This document shows positions 1 through 7,534 of a stretch of DNA of 53,105 nt, in pieces. Under the pieces are notes generated by a model. It worked only from the letters and a program-made list of their open reading frames with translations, was not told the origin of the DNA and searched no databases. Numbering within the stretch: position 1 is the stretch's first letter; each line of letters begins with the position of its first letter. The DNA comes from Oscillospiraceae bacterium (lineage in GTDB: Bacteria > Bacillota > Clostridia > Oscillospirales > Oscillospiraceae): positions 1-53,105 of the forward strand of contig JAFSEW010000044.1 of NCBI GenBank assembly GCA_017435525.1, read 5' to 3'. Made by a program: the position numbers and the translations under genes.

Positions 1-93
1 GTCGAGATGATGGGCTTCCTGGGCGCAGGCAACAACCCCATGGTCGGCATGACCGTTTCCGTGGCCGTTGCTGTGGAAGAGGCTTCCAAGTAA
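1..93 (+). CDS. C-terminal end of an unidentified protein (truncated by window edge)
   Basis: The frame is open from the first base and stops at TAA 91-93, giving the last 30 residues of a protein. The tail is glycine- and methionine-rich, then hydrophobic and alternating Val/Ala, and ends EEASK. I do not recognise the family from this piece. A strong hairpin terminator follows 10 bases later, so this is the last gene of its transcript. Confidence 0.6.
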   Translation, partial: VEMMGFLGAGNNPMVGMTVSVAVAVEEASK

Positions 94-103
94 GTTGTTT
101 TTT

Positions 104-137
104 AAGGACGGAAGACTTTGTGTCTTCCGTCCTTTTC
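104..137 (+). terminator. Rho-independent terminator after the truncated gene
   Basis: A 13-bp stem (AAGGACGGAAGAC pairing with GTCTTCCGTCCTT) with a 5-base loop ends in a short T run. It lies just after the stop codon at 93. Confidence 0.85.
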
Positions 138-144
138 AGTCTGT

Positions 145-307
145 CAAAAACCGTCGGCTTCGTTAGATACCGTAGGGGCGGCGTTTCGCCGCCCGCGCAA
201 CAATTGCGGAGCAATTGTTGCAGTTTTCGAAGAAAACAAAAAATAATCGCCGCTCACGATGCAATTTTGTTCCAAAATTGCCGGACGACCAATGGTCGCC
301 CCTACAG
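145..307. repeat. 163-bp hairpin-rich interspersed repeat, copy 1
   Basis: This segment recurs at 7288-7450 with only two differences that I can see (near 210 and 272). It is a chain of short palindromes: GGGCGGC/GCCGCCC, CAACAATTGC/GCAATTGTTG, GCAATTTTG/CAAAATTGC and CGACCATTGGTCG. GTAGGGGCG near the left end is inverted as CGCCCCTAC at the right end. It has no convincing ORF. It resembles a non-autonomous, MITE-like or REP-like intergenic element; no transposase for it is present. Confidence 0.85.
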
Positions 308-374
308 AGCATTCCGCAATTTTTGATATATCGGTACTATTTTGACACGCTCTTTTTTTCAAGGTGGGATACAA

Positions 375-635
375 ATGAAACGAAGCAAAATTATCGAGAT
401 TTCTCTGACAATTCTCGCCGCCCTACTGATTATGCTCGGTATTGCAGTTTGTGTCACCGGCATCAGTGTTCATACTGTGTATTTGTACGACAGGTATCAA
501 AGTTTTGCAGAGCACGGCTATTTCGACTCATTCCTGCACTATTACTATGCCGTCGGAAAGGGCAATCTTGCAGTTTCTGTATTGCTTGGTATGATTCCTG
601 TCGGGCTTGGAATACACCTTCTGCGAAAACGGTAA
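375..635 (+). CDS. Small two-helix membrane protein, function unknown
   Basis: This 86-residue protein starts MKRSKIIEI. The ATG at 375 is preferred over an upstream in-frame start at 342 because AAGGTGG sits about 8 bases before it. There are two hydrophobic segments: residues about 7-31 and about 64-81 (ending GLGIHLLRKR). Between them is a short tyrosine-rich stretch that is probably extracytoplasmic. The positively charged N- and C-termini suggest both ends are cytoplasmic. I recognise no family. It lies alone between the repeat and a terminator, at the edge of an accessory region. Confidence 0.6.
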   Translation: MKRSKIIEISLTILAALLIMLGIAVCVTGISVHTVYLYDRYQSFAEHGYFDSFLHYYYAVGKGNLAVSVLLGMIPVGLGIHLLRKR

Positions 636-650
636 CAGCCCCAATCGCAT

Positions 651-687
651 AGAAATGCTCCTGATCGTCATGATCAGGAGCATTTCT
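651..687 (+). terminator. Long-stem terminator after the small membrane protein
   Basis: GAAATGCTCCTGATC pairs perfectly with GATCAGGAGCATTTC (15 bp) around a 5-base loop. The T run is weak. It is about 15 bases past the stop at 635. Confidence 0.7.
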
Positions 688-741
688 CGTCCCCGCAAGC
701 CCTGATTTTCTCTTGAATTTTGTGGGCAAAAATTTTTCGTC

Positions 742-918
742 CACATTTTGTGTTTGGGACAAGACCCGAATTTTTGCGATGGCAGACCGAAGAAGTTCAC
801 GCCTGAGCAGATTGATCTGGCATTGTCGCTCCTGGCTCAGGGTAAGACCTACCGCCAGATCACCACCATGACAGGGATCAGCAAGAGTACATTGACGCGA
901 GTAAAAAATTACAAATAA
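742..918 (+). pseudogene. Remnant of a resolvase/invertase-type recombinase C-terminus
   Basis: The frame ending at TAA 916-918 reads GRPKKFTPEQ, then a helix-turn-helix with AQGKTYRQ and GISKSTL. This is the DNA-binding tail typical of small serine recombinases (Hin/resolvase type). The catalytic domain is absent and no credible start or ribosome site exists upstream, so only the tail remains. It probably marks an old insertion or excision event at the edge of the AT-rich island that follows. Confidence 0.6.
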
Positions 919-924
919 GATAAT

Positions 925-953
925 CAGACCGCTTAGATTATCCAAGCGGTCTG
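925..953. terminator. Hairpin terminator, probably for the minus-strand acyltransferase operon
   Basis: CAGACCGCTT pairs with AAGCGGTCTG over a 9-base loop. Read on the minus strand it lies 20 bases after the stop at 973 and is followed by a T-rich stretch. Confidence 0.6.
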
Positions 954-972
954 ACAATATGTAATTGTGGAC

Positions 973-2019
973 TCAAAATCTTCTCTGAAAATCACGCTTC
1001 CGCTCTTGGAAAGTCAGTTCCTTCGCATACCGGACATGCGTGATATTTCCGATGTGGATATTCTGAATGCTTGCCACGCTCTGCCACACATCTTCCGGGC
1101 GGACGATCTGCTTTAGGCGATAGTCGGCGCAAAGCTCGATTTCCCGGTCATAATACTTCACGCAGCCAGTATGCATTTCCATATAGCTTTCCCACGCTTC
1201 GTCGGTGCTTTCAAACCCCTCCAGCAGTTCTTCACGGGTGGTCTGTCCGTACTTTTCCATTAGGTAGAAATACCATGTTGCCATAGTGTCACGAAGCAGT
1301 TCTAGACCATCCTTTTCAGACATTCCCTCCATACTGATAGGGTCGGCAACTACGGTGTGGATCACATTGCCCTCATAATTATTGTGCGGGTCAGCTAAAT
1401 AGTGGATTACCGGAACGATCTTGCAGTCGGTTTCCTTAGCCAACCGGTATGCACCGGGCCAAAGGGGCAGTATCAGCATGTTCGGTGTTTTATTCCATAC
1501 CCCCTCTGGGAACAGGATCAAATCCATACCCATATCCAAAAGGCGCATAGATGCTTCAGTCGCAGCCCTTTTGCTTGATTTTACCTTTCGATTGCAAATC
1601 ACTACACCGTTGACATAAGCACCAACACCATCTAATCTATTGAATAAAGCTGGAATGCTGCCAAACAATATATAAGCGTGCCGTGCAGCGCCAATAGATG
1701 CGGCAATATCATCTTCAAAGCAATGTGTCGGGCACCAGATCACTGGCTCCTGTGGTATTTCAGTTTTTCTTTCTATTACCTGCTTGTACTTCATAAATGC
1801 CGGAAGCAGCCTTAGTAAGATCGGGTGCAAAATTTTTCTGATGCGTATGCTGGTCTTGGAGATCATCTTGTCCGGGTCGCAGGAAAGCAATGGGTATAAG
1901 AGTTTGACCATAGGCCAAAACAGAAGTGATGGCTTCTCATTACCAAAGAAGTCCGCAGGCCCAGTTACTGCATCACCCAAGTCAGATATTATTTTTTCGA
2001 TTCGTTGTTTTTCAGTCAT
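973..2019 (-). CDS. Lysophospholipid acyltransferase-like protein (PlsC/LPLAT superfamily), paralog A
   Basis: This 348-residue protein carries the two hallmark motifs of glycerolipid acyltransferases. The HX4D catalytic pair is H99-D104 (HCFEDD). The phosphate-binding block is FPEGVWN at 170-176, where classical PlsC has FPEGT. A hydrophobic stretch at about 31-46 could be a membrane-associated segment. Family knowledge suggests acyl transfer to a lysolipid or other hydroxyl acceptor at the inner membrane face; the substrate is unknown. Its ATG overlaps the TGA of the upstream membrane-protein gene (ATGA) and it lacks a good ribosome site, so translational coupling is likely. It is clearly related to the protein at 2639-3646. 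Base composition is AT-richer than in the genes after 4.9 kb. Confidence 0.75.
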   Translation of the reverse strand: MTEKQRIEKIISDLGDAVTGPADFFGNEKPSLLFWPMVKLLYPLLSCDPDKMISKTSIRIRKILHPILLRLLPAFMKYKQVIERKTEIPQEPVIWCPTHCFEDDIAASIGAARHAYILFGSIPALFNRLDGVGAYVNGVVICNRKVKSSKRAATEASMRLLDMGMDLILFPEGVWNKTPNMLILPLWPGAYRLAKETDCKIVPVIHYLADPHNNYEGNVIHTVVADPISMEGMSEKDGLELLRDTMATWYFYLMEKYGQTTREELLEGFESTDEAWESYMEMHTGCVKYYDREIELCADYRLKQIVRPEDVWQSVASIQNIHIGNITHVRYAKELTFQERKRDFQRRF

Positions 2020-2600
2020 TTGGATTTGTCTTCTTTCTTGATTCCTGCGTAATTCTTAGCAATGCAGAAATCGAATACCTTCTCGGTCCGATGTTTTATG
2101 TAGTGATTTACTCCATAATGAAAAATGATAATCAGAACTTCCAGAATCACAATATCGATAGTAGGTGAATACCAATGTTCTGTAATCAATTTACAACAGC
2201 ACACTTCGTCTGCAATTTCGATAAGAAGTAGAGCAAAAAACGCAATTCGGAATGACGCACTCATAATCACATGAGCCAGCGGTTCATCACAGACAAGCTC
2301 ATGGTTATCTGCCATAAGTGCCAATTTGCATTTTTCAAAATCGTAATTTCGGTACTTATCGCTGTTGCAAACGGTCTGTTCAATTCGAGCCCTTGAATGA
2401 AATACGCGCTCTTGTATGTAGGATAATTCCTCCAGCACCAATCCGAGAAAATAGCCACCAATAATAATCACCCACGAATAATCAGGGTTGCATAAAATAT
2501 CTACAATACCAAATTTGTGCGCAGCGCAAAGGACGATCACACCTGTCACACCTCTGGCAAACAAATCATATAAGCCCATTTTACTGATGATGTTTCCCAT
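2016..2600 (-). CDS. Four-helix membrane protein between two acyltransferases, function unknown
   Basis: This 194-residue protein has hydrophobic segments at about 11-33, 42-58, 108-127 and 145-163, with an acidic, cysteine-containing cytoplasmic loop between helices 2 and 3. It has short tails and no signal peptide. The start at 2600 has GGAG 11 bases upstream. I recognise no named family; the opening pattern YDLFARGVTG recurs, as far as I recall, in small unnamed bacterial membrane proteins. It sits 38 bases after the first acyltransferase gene and overlaps the second by 4 bases, so all three are probably one transcript and may work together. Confidence 0.65.
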   Translation of the reverse strand: MGNIISKMGLYDLFARGVTGVIVLCAAHKFGIVDILCNPDYSWVIIIGGYFLGLVLEELSYIQERVFHSRARIEQTVCNSDKYRNYDFEKCKLALMADNHELVCDEPLAHVIMSASFRIAFFALLLIEIADEVCCCKLITEHWYSPTIDIVILEVLIIIFHYGVNHYIKHRTEKVFDFCIAKNYAGIKKEDKSK

Positions 2601-2638
2601 AGATATTAGATCTCCGTTTCTTTTGCAAAATTTGAAGA

Positions 2639-3646
2639 TTAATGATATAAGAAGGCATTCTCCTTATTCAGTTTTAATTGCTCTAAATGCGAGAAAGCTT
2701 CCTTATGAGTAGTCACTGAATTTGCCACCTTTGCTTTACCGATGCATTTCTCATCTGCAAGATCCAGATGATAGCCAGTGCGTGCAATGTCACAATCCGC
2801 TACCAGTTTCATTTTCAATGCTTTCCACTGTTCATAGATAGATTGTCCATCGGATTCCAGTTCAGAACGCTCGTAAGAGGAATATTTCTCCATCATCTCG
2901 TAATACATGGTACGCATAATGGTGAGCAGTTGATCCTTCTTTTCAAAAATGTCATCAGTAGGATGGACTTCAAATGCTTTTCCTCGTCGCCCATAGCAGA
3001 TTTTCTTTTTGTGTTCATCATAATGCAGAACAGTAGGAACGATTTCACATCCAGTTTCCTGTGCCAATCGGAAGATGCCAATGTTGAAATCCTGTATTAG
3101 CCAGTTATCGGAATTGTGTCCGTCTGCCCCATGGCGTTCATCCGCTTCACCGTTATCATCCAGATTCCAGTATCCTTCGGGATAAATAATAATATTTCCA
3201 CCATGGTGAAGGACATATTTCATCTTTTCATAAGTAGTTTGGCGATTGTCCTTATTATCACGATCCAACAGAATCATTCCGTAGGCCCACAGGCCTAAAC
3301 CATTGGTGGTGTCCAGCGCCAGATATTTGTTTCCAAACACAATGTAGGCACTTTTGTTTACAACATTTGCTCCTATAACGATATCATCACCTTGACGGTG
3401 GTTGATCGCGAAGATATAGCCTTTTTTGTTATTCGTTAGTGGATCCCGACAATCGATTTTGATTTTGTAGGGAGTCTGGGTGCGGTACACCAAACGCAGT
3501 ATTGGTGCAAAGAATTTGCGCACATGAATGCCCTTGGCTGACATAGACTCCTGTATATTTTCTTTCAGTAAAAAATCAACAGTATAACTACTATTATTTT
3601 TAATATCCAAAAATATCTTTTTTAAAAATGATTTGCAGTTGCACAT
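2639..3646 (-). CDS. Lysophospholipid acyltransferase-like protein (PlsC/LPLAT superfamily), paralog B
   Basis: This 335-residue protein is the first gene of the three-gene operon. Its motifs are NHRQGDD, with catalytic H83 and D88 (HX4D), and YPEGYWN at 155-161, equivalent to the FPEGT block. The spacing of the two motifs and the shared PEGxWN and RLA-ET-C-IVP patterns show it is a distant paralog of the protein at 973-2019. An N-terminal extension of about 60 residues precedes the domain. GAGG lies 10 bases before the ATG and a consensus sigma-A promoter lies 79-107 bases upstream. The gene is notably AT-rich, which suggests acquisition by transfer. The acyl donor and acceptor cannot be inferred. 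Confidence 0.75.
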   Translation of the reverse strand: MCNCKSFLKKIFLDIKNNSSYTVDFLLKENIQESMSAKGIHVRKFFAPILRLVYRTQTPYKIKIDCRDPLTNNKKGYIFAINHRQGDDIVIGANVVNKSAYIVFGNKYLALDTTNGLGLWAYGMILLDRDNKDNRQTTYEKMKYVLHHGGNIIIYPEGYWNLDDNGEADERHGADGHNSDNWLIQDFNIGIFRLAQETGCEIVPTVLHYDEHKKKICYGRRGKAFEVHPTDDIFEKKDQLLTIMRTMYYEMMEKYSSYERSELESDGQSIYEQWKALKMKLVADCDIARTGYHLDLADEKCIGKAKVANSVTTHKEAFSHLEQLKLNKENAFLYH

Positions 3647-3724
3647 ATTGCAATTTCCCTCAGTTTGAACATTATTGAGTGTGTTTCATTTGAATACATC
3701 ATAATAACAATTACATTTTAAATT

Positions 3725-3753
3725 ATTATACAACAAGTAAGTAAACAGTTCAA
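3725..3753 (-). promoter_or_regulatory. Consensus sigma-A promoter for the acyltransferase operon
   Basis: On the minus strand: TTGAAC, 17-base spacer, TATAAT. It drives the gene starting at 3646. No obvious operator dyad is seen around it. Confidence 0.85.
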
Positions 3754-3777
3754 GCGTCAACATAGGAAGGCCGAAAA

Positions 3778-4020
3778 ATGCTCTATCTTCTCTGCCATAA
3801 GTATGATATACTTTTTGAAAACGCACTTTCAAAAAAGGGGCTGCCGCACACGGAAGAACAGAAGGAAAAGAAACAAGGGCACAAGGGCAAGGGGCAGAAG
3901 AATAAGTCCCTTTTGGTTTGGGACATCCTCCAAAAGCGCACCGACGAAAACCACGCTATTCAACTGAAGGAAATTGTGGAACACCTGAAGATGTATGGCA
4001 TGGGGCAACTGTTCGACCAA
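3778..4020 (+). pseudogene. Remnant of a WYL-domain transcriptional regulator N-terminus
   Basis: The open frame contains KSLLVWDILQKRTDENHAI followed by a helix ending EHLKMYGMG. This matches the winged-helix opening typical of WYL regulators. After about residue 75 the similarity stops and the frame runs into the 3' end of the convergent acetyltransferase gene. The HTH recognition region is disrupted and the WYL domain is absent, so this is a decayed fragment. It may once have controlled a neighbouring gene. Confidence 0.5.
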
Positions 4021-4033
4021 CCGGAATTTCCAG

Positions 4034-4639
4034 TTATTTGTAAATCAGCGTTTCAGGATGGGAGAACACCAGTGAAATATTCTTGTTTGGATTCAGAAGC
4101 AAATTCAGGACGCCGGGTTCTTTTGTTCCCAGCCGCGTATCCATAACAAGCTTTCGGTAAGGTTTAAAGCCGCACTTTTCCTGAACTCTTTTGGATTGAT
4201 TGTTAAAATCATAATATCCGCAGATTAAAAAGTCCAAATTCAAATGGTTAAACAAATAGTGAATGACAGCCCCTACAGCTTCCGGCATAATGCCTTTGCC
4301 CCAGTAATCCTTCGATAATACATAACCAATCTCACGACCGTAATAGCTTTCAAATTCGGTCAGTTTTTCTTCAAGTCCATATTCTTCAACCCCAAGAGAA
4401 CCGATTACTTTGTTATTCTTTTTGAAAACAATGGCAAAGGTTTTATCTTCTTGGATAAACAGATCCAGGATTTCCTGGGTTTTTTCAATGGTTTCGTGAT
4501 GCTTCCAGCCTGCCATCTCACCAACGCCCGGAACAGATGCATATTCGTTGAAATCGCGCAGGTCGGATTGCTTAAACGGACGCAATATCAGTCTTTCCGT
4601 TTCTATAACCAATTCGCCAATCTTAAAGTTCGCGTTCAT
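4034..4639 (-). CDS. GNAT-family N-acetyltransferase (RimJ/RimL-like)
   Basis: This 201-residue protein starts MNANFKIGELVIETERLILR, and ETERLILRPF is the usual opening of the RimJ/RimL branch. The acetyl-CoA-binding motif appears as GYVLSKDYWGKGIMPEAV, followed by NQSKRVQEKCGFKPYRKLV. These enzymes acetylate protein N-termini, aminoglycosides or small amines; the substrate is unknown. The longer frame upstream of 4639 lacks family similarity, and GGGG precedes this ATG at a good distance. The C-terminal extension after LNLLL is short and unusual. The gene is AT-rich like the island. Confidence 0.85.
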   Translation of the reverse strand: MNANFKIGELVIETERLILRPFKQSDLRDFNEYASVPGVGEMAGWKHHETIEKTQEILDLFIQEDKTFAIVFKKNNKVIGSLGVEEYGLEEKLTEFESYYGREIGYVLSKDYWGKGIMPEAVGAVIHYLFNHLNLDFLICGYYDFNNQSKRVQEKCGFKPYRKLVMDTRLGTKEPGVLNLLLNPNKNISLVFSHPETLIYK

Positions 4640-4675
4640 ATAGGAATCCCCCGTCAAAATCAGGTTTCTGAACTG

Positions 4676-4681
4676 ATTATA
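4676..4681 (-). promoter_or_regulatory. Extended -10 promoter element for the acetyltransferase
   Basis: Minus strand TGCTATAAT lies 37 bases upstream of the start at 4639. No good -35 is visible, as is usual for extended -10 promoters. Confidence 0.55.
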
Positions 4682-4847
4682 GCATAAATCCCATCCCCAT
4701 GTGAAGTGGGTATGGGATACATTCATGTATTTGTAAACTGTGGTTCTGCTGATCAGGTGCAGGTGCGCATTGCGCGGCCCTACTTTTCGGGGTCTATCCT
4801 GTTTTCTGGTTGCATTTACAGTACTTTTTTCATTCCTGCTTTTTTTC

Positions 4848-4876
4848 TTTACAGATTGCTGAATTTCTGGTATAAT
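4848..4876 (+). promoter_or_regulatory. Sigma-A promoter for the phosphodiester glycosidase gene
   Basis: TTTACA, 17-base spacer, TATAAT, with an extended -10 TGG. It lies 36 bases before the GTG start at 4912. Confidence 0.85.
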
Positions 4877-4911
4877 ATACAAAATATGACCATTTTCAGG
4901 AGGGTTTGTGC

Positions 4912-6195
4912 GTGAGTGAAAACACACCCAATATTGATGAATTTCTGGAAGAACTGAAAGAACTTCTGGACGAACCGGCTGCCGCGCCCAATCAGGCGTC
5001 TGCTGAGATTTCCGATTCTGCGGAAATTTCTGAAGCAGCGGAGGTTTCTGCCCCCACGCAGGCACCGGTTCCCGAAAAGAAGCCCGCTCCGGCTCCCGCC
5101 GCATCCGCAAAGAAAAAGAAGAAGAAAAAAATGAAAAAGAAAAAATCCGGCTTCGCCCGCTTCATGGGCGTGGTGGGTAAGATTTTCCTGGTGCTGCTGG
5201 AAACAGTGCTGCTGCTGGCTGTTGCCCTGTACGGCGTGATGTATGTGCTGGCCAAGGGTCCCTCCCCTGCCGCCAGTGAACTGTTCGTCCGCTCTGTGCG
5301 GGAGACCAGTGCCATCGGCTTCCTGGCCAATCTCTACCTCACAGAGGCGGAGATCACAGAGCTATTGAAAGCAGACGCCATCCCCGACTATGTGGAGACG
5401 GACACCTCCCTGATTCAGATTCCCCAGCCCTCCCAAGGGCAGGACACCCCCGACCCCACCGCTCCCGATGACTGGGGTCTGGTGGATGAGGACGGCGACG
5501 GCATTATCGTGGACCGGGTCTACGGCGAGGGCTTCAACGGCTATATGATGATCGTGCTGGATCCCTCCCGGGTGATTCTGGGCAGCGTCCCCACCAGCTA
5601 CGGCGGCAGAGGCTTTACCGTGGAAGCCATGGTGGAGCGCTTTGACGCAGTGGCCGGTATCAACGCAGGCGGCTTCCATGACCCCAACGGCTCCGGTAAC
5701 GGCAGCATCCCGGACACCACCGTGGTGTTTGAGGGCAAGATCTATTACCCCGAGCGGGGCAACAATGTGGGCTTCGTAGGTATCGACAGCAGCCACATTC
5801 TCCATGTGGGCAACTTCGATGCCGACGATCTGAAGGAAAAGGATATCCAGTACGGCGTCAGCTTCGGCCCCATTCTCATTGCCAACGGCGAGATCTGCGA
5901 CGGTCTGGACAGCGGCGTGAACCCCCGCACCGCCATCGGTCAGCGCTCTGACGGCGCTATGCTGCTTCTGGTTGTGGACGGCCGTCAGGCCAGCTCCCTG
6001 GGCGCTACTTACGGCGACCTGGCAGAAGTCTTTGCCGACTACGGTGCTGTGAATGCCTACAACCTGGACGGCGGCTCCTCTACCGTCATGTGGCACGAAG
6101 ACCGCTATATCAATAACTGCGCCTCCGTTAAGGGTGTGCGCCCTGTGCCCACGGCATTTGTGGTGCTGAAGGAAGGAGTGGGCAGCAATGGCTAA
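4912..6195 (+). CDS. Membrane-anchored phosphodiester glycosidase domain protein (NAGPA/exopolysaccharide-biosynthesis type)
   Basis: This 427-residue protein probably starts at GTG 4912, with AGGAGG 8 bases upstream; a TTG at 4906 is too close to that site. The N-terminal cytoplasmic tail is acidic, then Pro/Ala-rich, then a poly-lysine block at about 67-78. One transmembrane helix follows at about 88-112, and the rest should be outside the cell. The region from about 190 to the end matches the phosphodiester glycosidase fold (PF09992), with GINAGGF, the FGPILI stretch and NLDGGSSTVMW. The family cleaves sugar-phosphate diester linkages, so a cell-wall or capsule polymer is a plausible target. 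The next gene overlaps its end by 8 bases. Confidence 0.85.
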   Translation: MSENTPNIDEFLEELKELLDEPAAAPNQASAEISDSAEISEAAEVSAPTQAPVPEKKPAPAPAASAKKKKKKKMKKKKSGFARFMGVVGKIFLVLLETVLLLAVALYGVMYVLAKGPSPAASELFVRSVRETSAIGFLANLYLTEAEITELLKADAIPDYVETDTSLIQIPQPSQGQDTPDPTAPDDWGLVDEDGDGIIVDRVYGEGFNGYMMIVLDPSRVILGSVPTSYGGRGFTVEAMVERFDAVAGINAGGFHDPNGSGNGSIPDTTVVFEGKIYYPERGNNVGFVGIDSSHILHVGNFDADDLKEKDIQYGVSFGPILIANGEICDGLDSGVNPRTAIGQRSDGAMLLLVVDGRQASSLGATYGDLAEVFADYGAVNAYNLDGGSSTVMWHEDRYINNCASVKGVRPVPTAFVVLKEGVGSNG

Positions 6196-7285
6196 GAAAA
6201 AGAAATTCCGCTTCCCGTGGCTGCTGGCCTTTATGGTGATCTATGCCGTGGCTGCCCTGGTGGGCATCAAGTACGGTCTGCAGTGGCTCTGGGGCTACAT
6301 GGAGGATTTTGAAGCTTCCCAGCCGGAGCATGCCATCACCCGCTATATGGAGCAGCTGAGCAATGACGCCTTTTACAAAGGCGCGGCTGATCAGATCGCC
6401 CAGCTGGACAGCAACCTGATCACCCAGGAAGAATGCCATGCCCTGATCGATCAGGCTGTGGCAGAAGGCATTACCTACGCCAAGAACAACAAGGAATCCA
6501 CCTCCGAACGGCATGTTTACATGCTGCTCAGCGGCAAGCACACCATTGGCAAGGTGGTTACCCAGCCCGGTGAGCCGGACGAAAACGGCTTGCGCATCTG
6601 GAACGCCACGGAAGAATCCTTTGATTTCTCCTTCCTCATGGGCACCGGCACTTCCATTACCGTGCCCAACAGCTTCACCGTAAGCGCCAACGGCACTGCG
6701 CTGGATGAAAGCTATATTGTCAAAACCGACATTCCCTTTGAAACTCTGAAGGACTACTACGGCATTTTCGAGAATCTGCCCTACATGGTCACCTATCAGA
6801 CCCCCGCAATCTGGGGCAATCAGGCGCTGCTGGTCACTGACCCCGCAGGACAGATCGTAACCATCAACGAAAACACCGATATGGAAAGCTTCCTGCTCAC
6901 CTGCACCGAAGAAGAAGTGCAGCAGGCAGAGAAATTTGGCAAGGATTTCATCAAGCAGTACATGATGTTTATCTCCGCTCCCGATGCAACCCGGAAGCAG
7001 GAATACAAAACGCTGATTGACTTTATCGTGGACGGCGCACCGCTGGAAGACCGGATGTTTGAAGCTATGGACGGCCTGCAGTGGGTCACCAATCAGAAGA
7101 CCAGGCTGCTGGATGTGCAGTTCGGCAACTGCATCCGCCTCAGCGAAGGCCGGTATCTGTGCGACCTGAGCTATACCACTGAGACTACCAAATATACCGG
7201 CGTCACCACCGAAGTGACCAACACCAAGATCATTCTGGTGCAGGACGGCAACAAGCTGCTGATTGAATCCATGCAGAACTATTGA
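6188..7285 (+). CDS. Membrane-anchored extracytoplasmic protein, partner of the glycosidase gene
   Basis: This 365-residue protein has the N-terminus MAKKKKFRFPWLLAF and one transmembrane helix at about 10-29. The rest is soluble and presumably outside the cell. No domain is recognised with confidence. The last about 50 residues (LCDLSYTTETTKYTG onward) look like a small beta-rich module such as an NTF2-like fold. It overlaps the preceding glycosidase gene by 8 bases, so the two are translationally coupled and probably act on the same envelope polymer. The repeat copy at 7288 begins immediately after its stop codon. Confidence 0.65.
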   Translation: MAKKKKFRFPWLLAFMVIYAVAALVGIKYGLQWLWGYMEDFEASQPEHAITRYMEQLSNDAFYKGAADQIAQLDSNLITQEECHALIDQAVAEGITYAKNNKESTSERHVYMLLSGKHTIGKVVTQPGEPDENGLRIWNATEESFDFSFLMGTGTSITVPNSFTVSANGTALDESYIVKTDIPFETLKDYYGIFENLPYMVTYQTPAIWGNQALLVTDPAGQIVTINENTDMESFLLTCTEEEVQQAEKFGKDFIKQYMMFISAPDATRKQEYKTLIDFIVDGAPLEDRMFEAMDGLQWVTNQKTRLLDVQFGNCIRLSEGRYLCDLSYTTETTKYTGVTTEVTNTKIILVQDGNKLLIESMQNY

Positions 7286-7287
7286 TA

Positions 7288-7450
7288 CAAAAACCGTCGG
7301 CTTCGTTAGATACCGTAGGGGCGGCGTTTCGCCGCCCGCGCAACAATTGCGGTGCAATTGTTGCAGTTTTCGAAGAAAACAAAAAATAATCGCCGCTCAC
7401 GATGCAATTTTGTTTCAAAATTGCCGGACGACCAATGGTCGCCCCTACAG
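7288..7450. repeat. 163-bp hairpin-rich interspersed repeat, copy 2
   Basis: It is almost identical to 145-307, in the same orientation. It starts 3 bases after the stop codon at 7285. Together the copies bracket about 7 kb of accessory genes. Confidence 0.85.
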
Positions 7451-7461
7451 GCTTATGCCAT

Positions 7462-7495
7462 AAAAAAGAACACGCCTGGTGGCGTGTTCTTTTTT
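7462..7495. terminator. Bidirectional terminator between convergent genes
   Basis: AAAAAAGAACACGCC pairs with GGCGTGTTCTTTTTT around a TGGT loop. It has A and T runs on both sides and separates the genes ending at 7285 (+) and 7535 (-). Confidence 0.9.
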
Positions 7496-7534
7496 GTTAC
7501 CGAACCAGGCCCATGGCGCACCGGCTCGGGACTT

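Noticed and set aside
120-652. Short open frames over the first 163-bp repeat
   Set aside because: They follow the palindromic repeat and lack ribosome sites; only the 375-635 frame has one and is kept.
3778-4146. The 122-codon frame as an intact gene
   Set aside because: The similarity to WYL regulators ends after about 75 codons and the rest is antisense to the acetyltransferase gene, so it was annotated as a remnant.
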